Source: Ekhidna sp.
Lineage (GTDB): Bacteria > Bacteroidota > Bacteroidia > Cytophagales > Cyclobacteriaceae
Direction: 5' to 3'
Assembly (NCBI GenBank): GCA_013214445.1
Contig: JABSPG010000192.1
Span: 1 to 7,314, forward strand
Length of the DNA: 7,314 bases
Shown: positions 1 through 6,715 of the stretch, in pieces
How positions within the stretch are numbered: the first letter of the stretch is position 1
How the letters are laid out: each line of letters begins with the position of its first letter
Translations under genes and position numbers: made by a program
Notes under the pieces: model-generated
Database searches by the model: none
What the model was told of the DNA's origin: nothing
The model's input: only the letters and a program-made list of their open reading frames with translations

Positions 1-301
1 AAAGACGATTGAGACGAAAGATATTCAACTGGTGTATAGCCAAGACAAGGGTACCTATCTATTCAGTCGTGATGGGAAGCGATATCTAGTGGACTATACT
101 TTAGATAAGATAGAAGGTTTACTCAACCCTGCCGATTTTTTTAGAATCTCCAGAAAGTACGTCGTTAGCCTTAAGTATATCAAGGACATGATATCATATA
201 CCAATTCTCGTTTAGAAATTGTGGTGAATCATTTTCAGGACGACCAAATCATTGTCGCTAGGGAGCGAGTGAATGATTTTAAGGCCTGGTTGGATCGATA
301 A
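1..301 (+). CDS. LytTR-family response regulator, C-terminal DNA-binding domain (5' truncated)
   Basis: The reading frame is open from base 2 to the TAA at 299-301 and gives about 99 residues, with the N-terminus outside the window. What is visible is essentially one complete LytTR domain: a DIQLVYSQDKGTYLF first strand, a VDYTLDKIEGLL helix, the hallmark FFRISRKYVVSLKYI segment, and the closing IVARERVNDFKAWLD. In this family the domain binds direct repeats in promoters and usually follows a receiver domain phosphorylated by a sensor kinase, as in LytT/AgrA-type regulators. The receiver, if present, lies upstream and is not seen. The 79 bases after the stop contain no obvious terminator, so some read-through into the desaturase gene is possible. 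The domain call is very secure; the full architecture and target genes are unknown. Confidence 0.93.
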   Translation, partial: KTIETKDIQLVYSQDKGTYLFSRDGKRYLVDYTLDKIEGLLNPADFFRISRKYVVSLKYIKDMISYTNSRLEIVVNHFQDDQIIVARERVNDFKAWLDR

Positions 302-380
302 TATCTGAGCTTCATCAGTTTTCTTCTCCCAGTAAGGTGTTCTTGGTTATCTTTACGGATATCAAAAAAATATACTTTTT

Positions 381-1481
381 ATGTCAGTAGCAGCGATGAG
401 CCAACGTGTAGTGAGATTTAAGAATAGCCTGCACGAAGAGTTCAACAAAACCTTAAATAACAGAGTAAACCAGTATTTTAAGGATTCAAAATATGGTAGA
501 TATGCAAACAAGGAGATGATCTTCAAGACGGTTTTCATGTTTACTTTATATTTAGCTCCGTACTTCTTGTTCCTGTTTGGTGTGGTTCAGAACATCTGGG
601 TTTTCTATTTAATGTCATTTTTAATGGGGTTGGGTAAAGCCGGAATAGGGCTCTCTGTCATGCATGATGCAAATCATGGTGCCTACTCTAGAAAACCATG
701 GGTAAATAAGCTCATTGGGTATTCACTAAACTTCGTCGGTGGAAATGCCACAAATTGGAAGATACAGCACAACGTGAAGCATCATACTTATACGAACGTT
801 ACTGGTATGGATGAAGATATTTCTCCTAAAGGTGGTATTCTAAGATTCGATCCGAATACGATAAGAAAGAGTCATCACAAGTGGCAGTACATTTATGCTT
901 GGTTCTTGTACGGGTTGATGACGATGAGTTGGATCATCGTGAAGGATATTTTGCAGCTTGTTCAATATACAAAGGATGGTATGTTGAAAAAGCAAACCAA
1001 CGTGACTCGTGCATGGGTTTGGTTAATCTTGACCAAAATTTTCTATTACAGTTATATTCTCGCCCTTCCTTTACTATTTACCTCTTTGCCATGGTATCAT
1101 ATTGTGCTAGGCTTCTTACTAATGCATTATGTAGCTGGTTTCACATTAGCAATCATTTTCCAGCCGGCTCACGTAATGGAGGATCATGATTTTACTGATG
1201 TTAAGGATTCTAACTTGGTAGAGGAAAACTGGGCTGTTCACCAGTTGAAAACGACTTGTAATTTTGCTCAGAAGAACAAACCACTATCTTGGTTTGCTGG
1301 AGGTCTCAATTATCAAATTGAACATCACTTATTTCCAAACGTGTGCCATGTGCATTACAAGAAGATCTCTAAGATTGTGAAGTCTACGGCTGCTGAGTAT
1401 AATATCCCATACCGATCGTATCCTACGTTCTTGTCAGCTTTGCGCTTGCACGCCAAAATGCTCTATGCTTTAGGCCGTTAG
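381..1481 (+). CDS. Membrane fatty acid desaturase (acyl-CoA/acyl-lipid desaturase family)
   Basis: This 366-aa integral membrane di-iron desaturase would introduce double bonds into acyl chains of membrane lipids using O2 and an electron donor. All three histidine boxes are present: HDANH (residues 95-99), HNVKHH (130-135) and QIEHH (312-316). The Q in the third box (QxxHH) is typical of the front-end (delta-5/delta-6-like) and linoleoyl-CoA desaturase-like group. Hydrophobic stretches lie at about 48-90, 170-190, 212-234 and 240-262. There is no fused cytochrome b5 domain, so electrons must come from a separate ferredoxin or cytochrome. The ATG at 381 follows an A/T-rich leader without a Shine-Dalgarno sequence, as expected in Bacteroidota; the ATG at 396 (MSQRVVRF) is an alternative start. 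The stop is one base before the UDG-like gene, suggesting an operon. Regiospecificity cannot be read from the sequence. Confidence 0.92.
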   Translation: MSVAAMSQRVVRFKNSLHEEFNKTLNNRVNQYFKDSKYGRYANKEMIFKTVFMFTLYLAPYFLFLFGVVQNIWVFYLMSFLMGLGKAGIGLSVMHDANHGAYSRKPWVNKLIGYSLNFVGGNATNWKIQHNVKHHTYTNVTGMDEDISPKGGILRFDPNTIRKSHHKWQYIYAWFLYGLMTMSWIIVKDILQLVQYTKDGMLKKQTNVTRAWVWLILTKIFYYSYILALPLLFTSLPWYHIVLGFLLMHYVAGFTLAIIFQPAHVMEDHDFTDVKDSNLVEENWAVHQLKTTCNFAQKNKPLSWFAGGLNYQIEHHLFPNVCHVHYKKISKIVKSTAAEYNIPYRSYPTFLSALRLHAKMLYALGR

Positions 1482-1482
1482 A

Positions 1483-2052
1483 ATGAAGGCGCTTTTAAAG
1501 GAAATTGAGAGTTGCACCGTGTGCAGCTCTTTTTTTTTGCATAATCCAAGGCCTGTGGTGAAAGCTGGGGCTGATGCCAAGGTGTTGATTATTGGGCAGG
1601 CTCCTGGACGAAAAGTTCATGAGACTGGTGTTCCTTGGGATGACCCCAGTGGACGAAATCTAAGGAAATGGTTAGGAGTAAGTGAAGATACGTTTTATGA
1701 TGAAAACAAGTTCGCCTTGGTTCCTATGGGCTTCTGTTTTCCAGGCACAGGTAAATCAGGAGACCTGCCTCCAAGACCCGAGTGTGCTCCTTTGTGGCAT
1801 CCCAGACTTATGTCATCGTTTAATTCAGTGAAATTGACACTCCTTGTTGGTCAATATGCTCAGAGGTATTATCTGCCGAAAGAAATAAAAACTACCCTAA
1901 CAGAAACAGTAAGAACCTACAAGGATTGCATACCATCCTATTTTCCATTACCTCATCCTTCACCTAGAAATAACATGTGGATGAAAAGAAATCCATGGTT
2001 TCAAGAGCAATTGGTGCCTGAATTGAAGCATATAGTCAAGCGAATTTTGTAA
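1483..2052 (+). CDS. Divergent uracil-DNA glycosylase-superfamily protein, probable Fe-S type
   Basis: This 189-aa protein resembles the uracil-DNA glycosylase superfamily, whose members excise uracil or other damaged bases in base-excision repair. Motif A is LIIGQAPG (residues 35-42), comparable to GEAPG of family 4/5 enzymes but with Q in place of E. Motif B is LPHPSPRNN (156-164), comparable to the HPS/HPA loop. Four cysteines, C11 and C14 (CTVC) with C85 and C101, have spacing like the 4Fe-4S ligands of family 4 UDGs. The stretch HETGVPWDDPSGRNLRKWLG (46-65) replaces the usual G-x-P-F-V-G-xx-G segment, so this is a divergent subfamily and its substrate is uncertain. ATG 1483 follows the desaturase stop by one base, so the two are probably translationally linked. 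A run of nine T bases (1530-1538) lies within codons 16-19. Confidence 0.82.
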   Translation: MKALLKEIESCTVCSSFFLHNPRPVVKAGADAKVLIIGQAPGRKVHETGVPWDDPSGRNLRKWLGVSEDTFYDENKFALVPMGFCFPGTGKSGDLPPRPECAPLWHPRLMSSFNSVKLTLLVGQYAQRYYLPKEIKTTLTETVRTYKDCIPSYFPLPHPSPRNNMWMKRNPWFQEQLVPELKHIVKRIL

Positions 2053-2123
2053 TTCTCTGATATAAGAAGAACAAATAGATTACCCTAAAATGGGTATTGA
2101 TTTTGGTTTTTTTAGCATTGCAA

Positions 2124-2153
2124 TTTGTACAACAATACAATATCATAATTTAA
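2124..2153 (+). promoter_or_regulatory. Possible weak Bacteroidota promoter for the candidate small RNA
   Basis: TTTG (2124-2127) is followed after 18 bases by TAATTTAA (2146-2153), which matches TA and the first two T positions of the -7 consensus TAnnTTTG but not the final TG. It would place a transcription start near 2159-2162, exactly where the closing stem of the candidate RNA begins. That agreement is the main argument; the box itself is poor. Confidence 0.25.
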
Positions 2154-2159
2154 TGATTT

Positions 2160-2335
2160 TAGACATTGCTCTCTATTTTACTAAGAGACTGAAACGTTCC
2201 TTTTTGATGTAGCGAATCAAACTTAAGTAGGAAGGATCGGGAATCAATAAAACGACGAACTAAGCAATGTCGGAATACTTATCACCTCAACACCCTAAAA
2301 GCCCTTTTTACAATTGATGTTTAAGGGCTTTTTTA
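2160..2335 (+). ncRNA. Candidate structured small RNA, 6S-like
   Basis: A region of about 175 nt has an elongated-hairpin design. GACATTGCT (2162-2170) pairs perfectly with AGCAATGTC (2263-2271) as a 9-bp closing stem. Inside, TTCCT (2197-2201) pairs with AGGAA (2229-2233), and TTTGAT (2203-2208) with ATCAAA (2216-2221) around a 7-base loop. The roughly 25-30 bases on each side between the two helices would be an open central bubble, although a short CTCT/AGAG hairpin (2171-2174 with 2184-2187) may form on the 5' side. A strong terminator follows 25 bases later. Closing stem, large bubble, apical stem and terminator at about 175 nt fit 6S RNA, which binds RNA polymerase; Bacteroidota carry a lineage-specific form (6S-Flavo, formerly Flavo-1). 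I recognise the shape rather than conserved sequence, so the family name is inference. It could instead be another small RNA or chance pairing. Confidence 0.42.
2297..2334 (+). terminator. Intrinsic (rho-independent) terminator
   Basis: A perfect 10-bp inverted repeat AAAAGCCCTT (2297-2306) and AAGGGCTTTT (2323-2332) encloses a 16-base loop and ends in a run of six T bases (2329-2334). It sits about 250 bases beyond the UDG-like gene, directly after the candidate small RNA, which it probably terminates. On the minus strand only four T bases follow the stem, so it could also act weakly for the IF-2-like gene ending about 100 bases away. Confidence 0.8.
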
Positions 2336-2433
2336 TTGTATATTAAAGTAGTAAGGTTTTAGCTGACTAATTAGATTGAGAGGGGAACAGCTATCTATTA
2401 TTATGGTTTTAGGAAGTTCTTGTGATTAGCTCG

Positions 2434-3429
2434 TCACGTGTTGAGCCAGCGCCAGAGTCTTCCCAACATGGTTTTTGGAACTGGTTTTGATTCTTTGACT
2501 TCTTTCGGAAGATTTTTCGCCTCCTCTCGTTGTTTTGTCCGTTGCTTGTTAGTCTTGGATGCCGTCTTTTGATGTTCTAACCTTTGCTGATAGTGAGCAG
2601 CTCTTCTTTCCTTATCTTTTTTTGCTTTTTGTTCTTTTCTTCGTTTTTCTTGACGTGCTTCGAAAGCTTCTTTCTTGCGTTTTGCTTTTAGCCTTCTTCT
2701 TTCTTTTTCCTCGTCACTCAATTCTGGACGATTATTTTTCTTTCTACGAGTGCTGTTGGTTTTTCCTGGTTCTTCCTCTGCGTCTGCTTTCTTCTTAGGT
2801 TCTGGCAGATCTACCTTCCCCAAAACTTTTAGACCAGACAGCTCTCGCTTTGGAGCCTTTATTAGTTTGATTTTGTCTAAGTCAGTACTCGGCTCCTCCG
2901 AATCTAGCAATTCTAGCAATTTATCCGTTTGAATTACCTCATCTTCAGAATGCGGTTCAGATTTCTCTTCTTGATTATCATCCGGTTCAACTACAGAATT
3001 GGGTTCTTCTCCAGGAGAACTTAAAACCTCTTGAGGATTTGCTATTTCGCCTTCTACAGATGCAATGTCATCCAATGGAGTGGCAGGTAGTTCTTTGTTA
3101 GACTCCTTTTGATAGAAACCAGAGTCCTCAGCATCCCAAGTAATTTCTTCTTCTGTCGATGAGTCTGATAGAGTATCAACAATCTCTTCGGATTTGGGCT
3201 CTAAATCAGATTCAATCACTGATTCACTTTCTGCTTTCGACAACTCGTGGCTCTCCTCTAATACGGGATCAGGGAGTGGCTCTAACCCAAAAAAGTCCAA
3301 GACATCAGCTTCCGTCTCTTCACTGAGCTTGGTATTGAAGTGCATTTTTTCTTTGGTATCGCTCTCTAGGTAGGAGATGAGGTCTTGTACTCGGATATCA
3401 TACTTGCGGGCAAATTGTCCTAGTCTCAT
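2434..3429 (-). CDS. IF-2 N-terminal-like protein without GTPase domain; function unknown
   Basis: The 331-aa protein has a strongly segmented composition. Residues 1-48 (MRLGQFARKYDIRVQDLISY, then MHFNTKLSEETEADVLDFFG at 29-48) resemble the small helical IF2_N domain that opens Bacteroidota translation initiation factor IF-2. Residues 50-182 are very acidic and Ser/Glu/Pro-rich, probably disordered. LSGLKVLGKVDLPEPKKK (197-214) resembles the conserved motif before the basic region of Bacteroidota IF-2. Residues 226-305 are a Lys/Arg/Glu-rich, helix-prone segment. The end, MLGRLWRWLNT (321-331), is short, aromatic and possibly amphipathic. There is no P-loop and no IF-2 GTPase or tRNA-binding domain here or downstream, so this is not simply full IF-2. 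The ATG lies 21 bases after a perfect -7 box. It may bind RNA or the ribosome through its basic half; that is inference. A decayed IF-2 paralogue is less likely, since the frame is intact. Confidence 0.8.
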   Translation of the reverse strand: MRLGQFARKYDIRVQDLISYLESDTKEKMHFNTKLSEETEADVLDFFGLEPLPDPVLEESHELSKAESESVIESDLEPKSEEIVDTLSDSSTEEEITWDAEDSGFYQKESNKELPATPLDDIASVEGEIANPQEVLSSPGEEPNSVVEPDDNQEEKSEPHSEDEVIQTDKLLELLDSEEPSTDLDKIKLIKAPKRELSGLKVLGKVDLPEPKKKADAEEEPGKTNSTRRKKNNRPELSDEEKERRRLKAKRKKEAFEARQEKRRKEQKAKKDKERRAAHYQQRLEHQKTASKTNKQRTKQREEAKNLPKEVKESKPVPKTMLGRLWRWLNT

Positions 3430-3450
3430 AGGTATTGGTGACTTAAACTA

Positions 3451-3458
3451 CAAAGCTA
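3451..3458 (-). promoter_or_regulatory. Bacteroidota -7 promoter box for the IF-2-like gene
   Basis: Read on the minus strand, the box is TAGCTTTG, a perfect match to the Bacteroidota -7 consensus TAnnTTTG. It ends 21 bases before the ATG of the IF-2-like gene, implying a leader of only about 15 nt. The expected TTG about 19 bases upstream is not present (ATT is found instead), so the call rests on the -7 box and its position. Confidence 0.5.
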
Positions 3459-3562
3459 ATTCTTCTTAGATTTTTATAATAGAGCGTCTGATGAAATGAT
3501 ATGAACACACTGGCGAAACTATACTTAATGATTTCAGTTCATTGACTATAAGTTTTGATTCG

Positions 3563-4090
3563 ATGATATTACTAATGTTGTTCCTTTCAATGACTGTGTT
3601 AGAAGATTTTACAGTTGATTTTTTAGCTGGTAAACCAGCTGATTGGTACGTGCTAAATGACGGAGTAATGGGAGGTCTGTCCAAAGGAAGAGCAGTAGAA
3701 ACGGAAGAAGGTGTGTTGTTTTTTGGGAGTGTTTCTCTGGAGAATAATGGTGGATTTACTTCTTACAGAAGTTCCTGGCGAAGGTATGATTTCACTACAA
3801 ATAGGGAAGTAGAGGTTCGATACCGAAGTGAAGGTATGCGCCTTGCTTTGGTAATGGAAACGAGTCAACGATTTTGGATTCCGAACTTCAAAGTCAGTCT
3901 ACCAAAATCAGAAAAATGGGTGACAAAGTCATTCAATTTGAAAGATTTTGGCCAGTATCGATTAGGATATCCAACAGGAAGTTTTATGACAGAAGACAAT
4001 CTTAATGAAATCATCAGGATAGGTTTTATCACAGATGAAAAGCGTGCTGGTGATTTTAAGTTTGAAATTGCTTCTATTACATTCAAATAG
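3563..4090 (+). CDS. CIA30-family (NDUFAF1-like) protein
   Basis: With this start the protein has 175 residues. It carries the signature of the CIA30 family (complex I intermediate-associated protein 30), a galactose-binding-like beta-sandwich: LNDGVMGGLSKG (31-42), then LFFGSVSLENNGGFTSYRS (52-70), and a closing ITDEKRAGDFKFEIASITF. Mitochondrial relatives assist complex I assembly, but bacterial members occur in many genomes without a tested role, so no function should be transferred. The start is uncertain. TTG 3542 gives seven extra residues; ATG 3563 gives a hydrophobic ILLMLFLSM beginning without the positive charge of a normal signal peptide; ATG 3590 gives a purely cytoplasmic protein starting MTVLEDF. 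If 3590 is right, the imperfect TATAAGTTTTG at 3546-3556 could be its promoter. It is divergent from the IF-2-like gene and converges with the REC-kinase gene, with only 39 bases between stops. Confidence 0.85.
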   Translation: MILLMLFLSMTVLEDFTVDFLAGKPADWYVLNDGVMGGLSKGRAVETEEGVLFFGSVSLENNGGFTSYRSSWRRYDFTTNREVEVRYRSEGMRLALVMETSQRFWIPNFKVSLPKSEKWVTKSFNLKDFGQYRLGYPTGSFMTEDNLNEIIRIGFITDEKRAGDFKFEIASITFK

Positions 4091-4129
4091 CTCTACCTGA
4101 CTAATCCACAGAAACTGTGATCCCTGATG

Positions 4130-5524
4130 CTATATAGTTTTTGGGAATGAAATAGAAAAACATTTCATCCCTTCATCATTTCGAAAATCAAATGATCCGT
4201 TTAGCTGATCGGTTAAACTATTGATCATCTGAATACCCAAACTGTTCCAATTATTGTTTAGAAAGTCATCTGGTATAGCTGTGCCATTGTCTCGCACTTC
4301 AAGCGTTATTTGATTTTGATCATCAGATAACATGAGCTCGATAAGCTTGTCTTTTTGTTCATCATCAAAAGCATGTTTGATGACGTTCGTTAGTAGTTCA
4401 TTCACAATCAAGCCAATACTTACAGCAGTATCCAGGTCACAATTATAATCTTCCAGATTGATTGAGATATGGTTCTTTAATTCATTTCCATCGAGGAGAA
4501 GGTTGGATAATTGCGTTATGTAGTCTTTGACATCTATGGTTAATACATCTCCTTGCTTGTAAAGTTTTTCATGTAAAAGAGCCAAACTTTTCACCCTCAA
4601 AATTCCAGATGAAAGGATCCCGAGTGCTTCTGAATTTTCACTTATTCTGCTCTTTTGGAGCTGGAAAAGACTGACGACCATATTGAGGTTGTTCTTTACT
4701 CGATGAAATATTTCCTTCTCTAAAACTTCCCGCTCATCTAGGGATTTTTGTAGTTTCCTTATCCGATTCTTTCGATCAGTAATGTCAGTAACTGTGGTTA
4801 CCTTGTAGACTTTATTGTCTTCGTTCACCATTCTGCCGGCTGTTACAAAGACATCTTTTATTTTTCCATCTTTTGTTTTTACATGCCATTCGCTCGGCAT
4901 TTCTGTTATTGATTGAAAAATAAACTCGTTATGTATTTTTTGTGCATGATCATGCATTTCTGCGGGGAGCACCTTGGTGAAGTTTTGCCCAATAAGTTCC
5001 TTTTCCTCATATCCATAGTTTTCACAGTAGGCTTGGTTCACTCGAACGAAATTACCTTGATCATCTGTGACACACATGCCTACTTTTGCTGTTTCGTAAA
5101 TGAGTGATAGTAGTTTGTCACTATTCAGCGAGTACTTTCTGTCTGTAGCTTGCTTATTTGCTATCCCAGTTAGGATGGCATTTCTAAGCTGAGTAATGTC
5201 TACCGGCTTCCCTAATATAGCATGTGGAGTCGTTTTTAGAATTTCCTGAAAAGTAGCATGATCACTATTTCCAGTCACGAATACAAAAGGAACTGATAGA
5301 CCTTTTCCTTGTAGCTCTTTGCATATTTCTATTCCTGTCCTACTATTTCGCAATTGTACGTCCATCAGGATGATATCAAAATCCTTCTGATCCGCGAGGT
5401 TGAAGACCTCAACGTCATTTTTAGCTTCCGAAACTGACCCCAACTTAAGATCTTGGATTTGCTCTTTTAGAGCCATTCGTGATATGAGATCATCCTCCAC
5501 AAGGAGTATCTGATTGCTGGTCAT
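4130..5524 (-). CDS. Soluble hybrid sensor histidine kinase: REC-PAS-HisKA_2-HATPase
   Basis: The 464-aa protein has no transmembrane segment or signal peptide, so it is cytoplasmic. The N-terminal receiver domain (about 4-120) has the acidic pocket E10-D11-D12, phospho-acceptor D55 (IILMDVQL), T84 and K106 (LGKP). A PAS domain follows (about 138-250; VGMCVTDDQGNFVRVNQAYC), ending in DITDRK and a charged helical linker. The HisKA_2-type dimerisation domain has EIFHRVKNNLN with the likely phospho-acceptor H274. The ATPase domain keeps the N box NELLTN (375-380), G1 RDNG (411-414) and LGIQM (429-433). All key residues for autophosphorylation are intact. It is the second gene of a pair, starting 57 bases after the stop of the upstream kinase, with no good promoter in the gap. 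The receiver could accept phosphate from that kinase or modulate its own. The sensed signal and output are unknown. Confidence 0.92.
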   Translation of the reverse strand: MTSNQILLVEDDLISRMALKEQIQDLKLGSVSEAKNDVEVFNLADQKDFDIILMDVQLRNSRTGIEICKELQGKGLSVPFVFVTGNSDHATFQEILKTTPHAILGKPVDITQLRNAILTGIANKQATDRKYSLNSDKLLSLIYETAKVGMCVTDDQGNFVRVNQAYCENYGYEEKELIGQNFTKVLPAEMHDHAQKIHNEFIFQSITEMPSEWHVKTKDGKIKDVFVTAGRMVNEDNKVYKVTTVTDITDRKNRIRKLQKSLDEREVLEKEIFHRVKNNLNMVVSLFQLQKSRISENSEALGILSSGILRVKSLALLHEKLYKQGDVLTIDVKDYITQLSNLLLDGNELKNHISINLEDYNCDLDTAVSIGLIVNELLTNVIKHAFDDEQKDKLIELMLSDDQNQITLEVRDNGTAIPDDFLNNNWNSLGIQMINSLTDQLNGSFDFRNDEGMKCFSISFPKTI

Positions 5525-5581
5525 TTAGGATGGATTTTTGCTACATACTTCTTTAGGTGATGCATATTACATCAAAACAAT

Positions 5582-6691
5582 TTAAACAATCATTTGTACA
5601 TCACTTTTGTTTTCCACCTGGATGGATCTTTTAAATTCTTTGTTTGTGGATTTGCTGTTACTTGCACTCCTAGGAAACGATATGATGTATTGAACTCCAT
5701 TTTCTTGGTGTAAAGCAATGTTTCCATTGATCTGATTTACCAAAGCATTCATTAGTCGAGTGCCGACTCGATCTTTATTTACAATCGTTTGCATTCCTCT
5801 TCCTTTGTCACCGACCAATAATAGTAGGCATTCTTCTTTCTCTGCTAGGCGGACATATACCTTTCCTCCCGTTTCAGGATCATAGGCATATTTAAAAATG
5901 TTGGCAATAATCTCTTGGATGATCAATCCTAAGGCGAGCATCGTATCGGTAGATATCTCATGATCCTCCACTTGCATATCCAAGGTGTATTTTGTAATCT
6001 GGCTCTGAGTAGTCTCCATGATGCTTTCAACCCATCCAACCAAAAAAGATCGGGTGGATAGGAAATCATACTTTTCCAATCTCATCAATTGTTCATGTGT
6101 TCTGGCCATCGCCATGATTTGGTGCCGCACTTCTTGAATAACTTCCTTGGTCTCATGTTCTGTTGCCATTTTAGATTTAAGATGCAATAGGCTATTGACC
6201 ATATTTAGGTTGTTTTTAATGCGGTGATGCAGTTCCTTGAACTGTAAGTCTTTGGCGCTTACCACATCTGTCAATTTATTTGTGCTAGCTTTCAATTTTG
6301 AAATATCCTGGATTATACCGAACAGCTTTGTTCCATTGGTGTCTTTTTCAACTACCCCTGTCGCTTTGATGTGTTTAGGTATTCCGGTCCTTTGCGATGT
6401 GTATAATTCCAGTTCGTAGTTTTCACCCTTTGTAAGAGCTTTCTCTACGCTAGATTCAAGAAGTTTTCTTGACTGCTTGTCGTAATCCAACAGCATCTGC
6501 TCATAGGTAGGAGCCCCGTCCAGGGGATCGCGGTTTAACAGCCTGAACACATTATCTGACCACCAAATGGTCTCAGTTGTTGCGTCGTATTCCCAGTAGC
6601 CTAGTTTCCCAGCTTCCTCAATCTTGCTTAGTCTTTGAAAGATATTGTTCTTCTGAATTTGATCGTAGTGGGTTTCTTTACCGGAAAACAT
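5582..6691 (-). CDS. Soluble PAS-HisKA_2 histidine kinase with altered N and G1 boxes
   Basis: The 369-aa protein is cytoplasmic, with no membrane segments. A PAS domain (about 24-132) begins KLGYWEYDATTETIWWSDNV and ends FGIIQDISKLK, a PAS_3-like pattern. The HisKA_2 domain has ELHHRIKNNLNMVNSLLHLK (153-172); H156, just before the Arg, is the likely phosphorylated residue. The HATPase domain departs from consensus: the N box reads QEIIAN (259-264), so the first Asn is Gln although the second, usually metal-binding, Asn264 remains. G1 reads GDKGRG (294-299), with Lys for the usual Asn but D295, G297 and G299 kept. A 29-residue polar tail (341-369) follows the ATPase fold. It shares the HRxKNNLNMV-x-SL core with its neighbour, suggesting duplication. 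As first gene of the unit it has a perfect -7 box 24 bases before its ATG. Activity is plausible but not assured. Confidence 0.9.
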   Translation of the reverse strand: MFSGKETHYDQIQKNNIFQRLSKIEEAGKLGYWEYDATTETIWWSDNVFRLLNRDPLDGAPTYEQMLLDYDKQSRKLLESSVEKALTKGENYELELYTSQRTGIPKHIKATGVVEKDTNGTKLFGIIQDISKLKASTNKLTDVVSAKDLQFKELHHRIKNNLNMVNSLLHLKSKMATEHETKEVIQEVRHQIMAMARTHEQLMRLEKYDFLSTRSFLVGWVESIMETTQSQITKYTLDMQVEDHEISTDTMLALGLIIQEIIANIFKYAYDPETGGKVYVRLAEKEECLLLLVGDKGRGMQTIVNKDRVGTRLMNALVNQINGNIALHQENGVQYIISFPRSASNSKSTNKEFKRSIQVENKSDVQMIV

Positions 6692-6715
6692 AGGTTGCTA
6701 TTTATATGAGTTCAT

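Larger units (their letters stand above)
2053..2433. other. 381-base intergenic region between convergent genes
   Basis: There is no credible protein-coding gene here on either strand. The region contains a candidate structured RNA (about 2160-2335) ending in an intrinsic terminator, preceded by AT-rich sequence that could hold a weak promoter. The last 100 bases (2335-2433), next to the stop of the minus-strand IF-2-like gene, show only a weak AGCTG/CAGCT inverted repeat (2361-2365 and 2388-2392) and nothing else I can name. Confidence 0.7.

Noticed and set aside
302..380. Promoter or terminator between the LytTR regulator and the desaturase
   Set aside because: TATCTTTA (348-355) and TACTTTTT (373-380) each miss the final G of the -7 consensus and lack a spaced TTG; no stem followed by a T-run was found.
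881..1189. Second open frame inside the desaturase gene
   Set aside because: It overlaps the part of the desaturase that carries its membrane helices, in another frame, and shows no family features.
1606..1625. RKVH after motif A of the UDG-like protein, reminiscent of the KRRIH loop of UdgX
   Set aside because: In UdgX that loop lies much further from motif A; the position and context differ, so cross-linking UdgX chemistry cannot be claimed.
2559..2932. Plus-strand open frames rich in Phe, Leu and Ser opposite the IF-2-like gene
   Set aside because: They are the antisense of Lys/Glu/Arg-rich codons; the Phe/Leu-rich composition is a by-product and no domain is recognisable.
3466..4086. 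Minus-strand open frames opposite the CIA30-family gene
   Set aside because: They are antisense to a frame with clear CIA30 motifs and show no motif of their own.
4107..4119. CACAG-AAA-CTGTG hairpin between the convergent CIA30 and kinase genes
   Set aside because: The stem is only 5 bp with a 3-base loop and has no T-run on either strand, so it is too weak to call a terminator.
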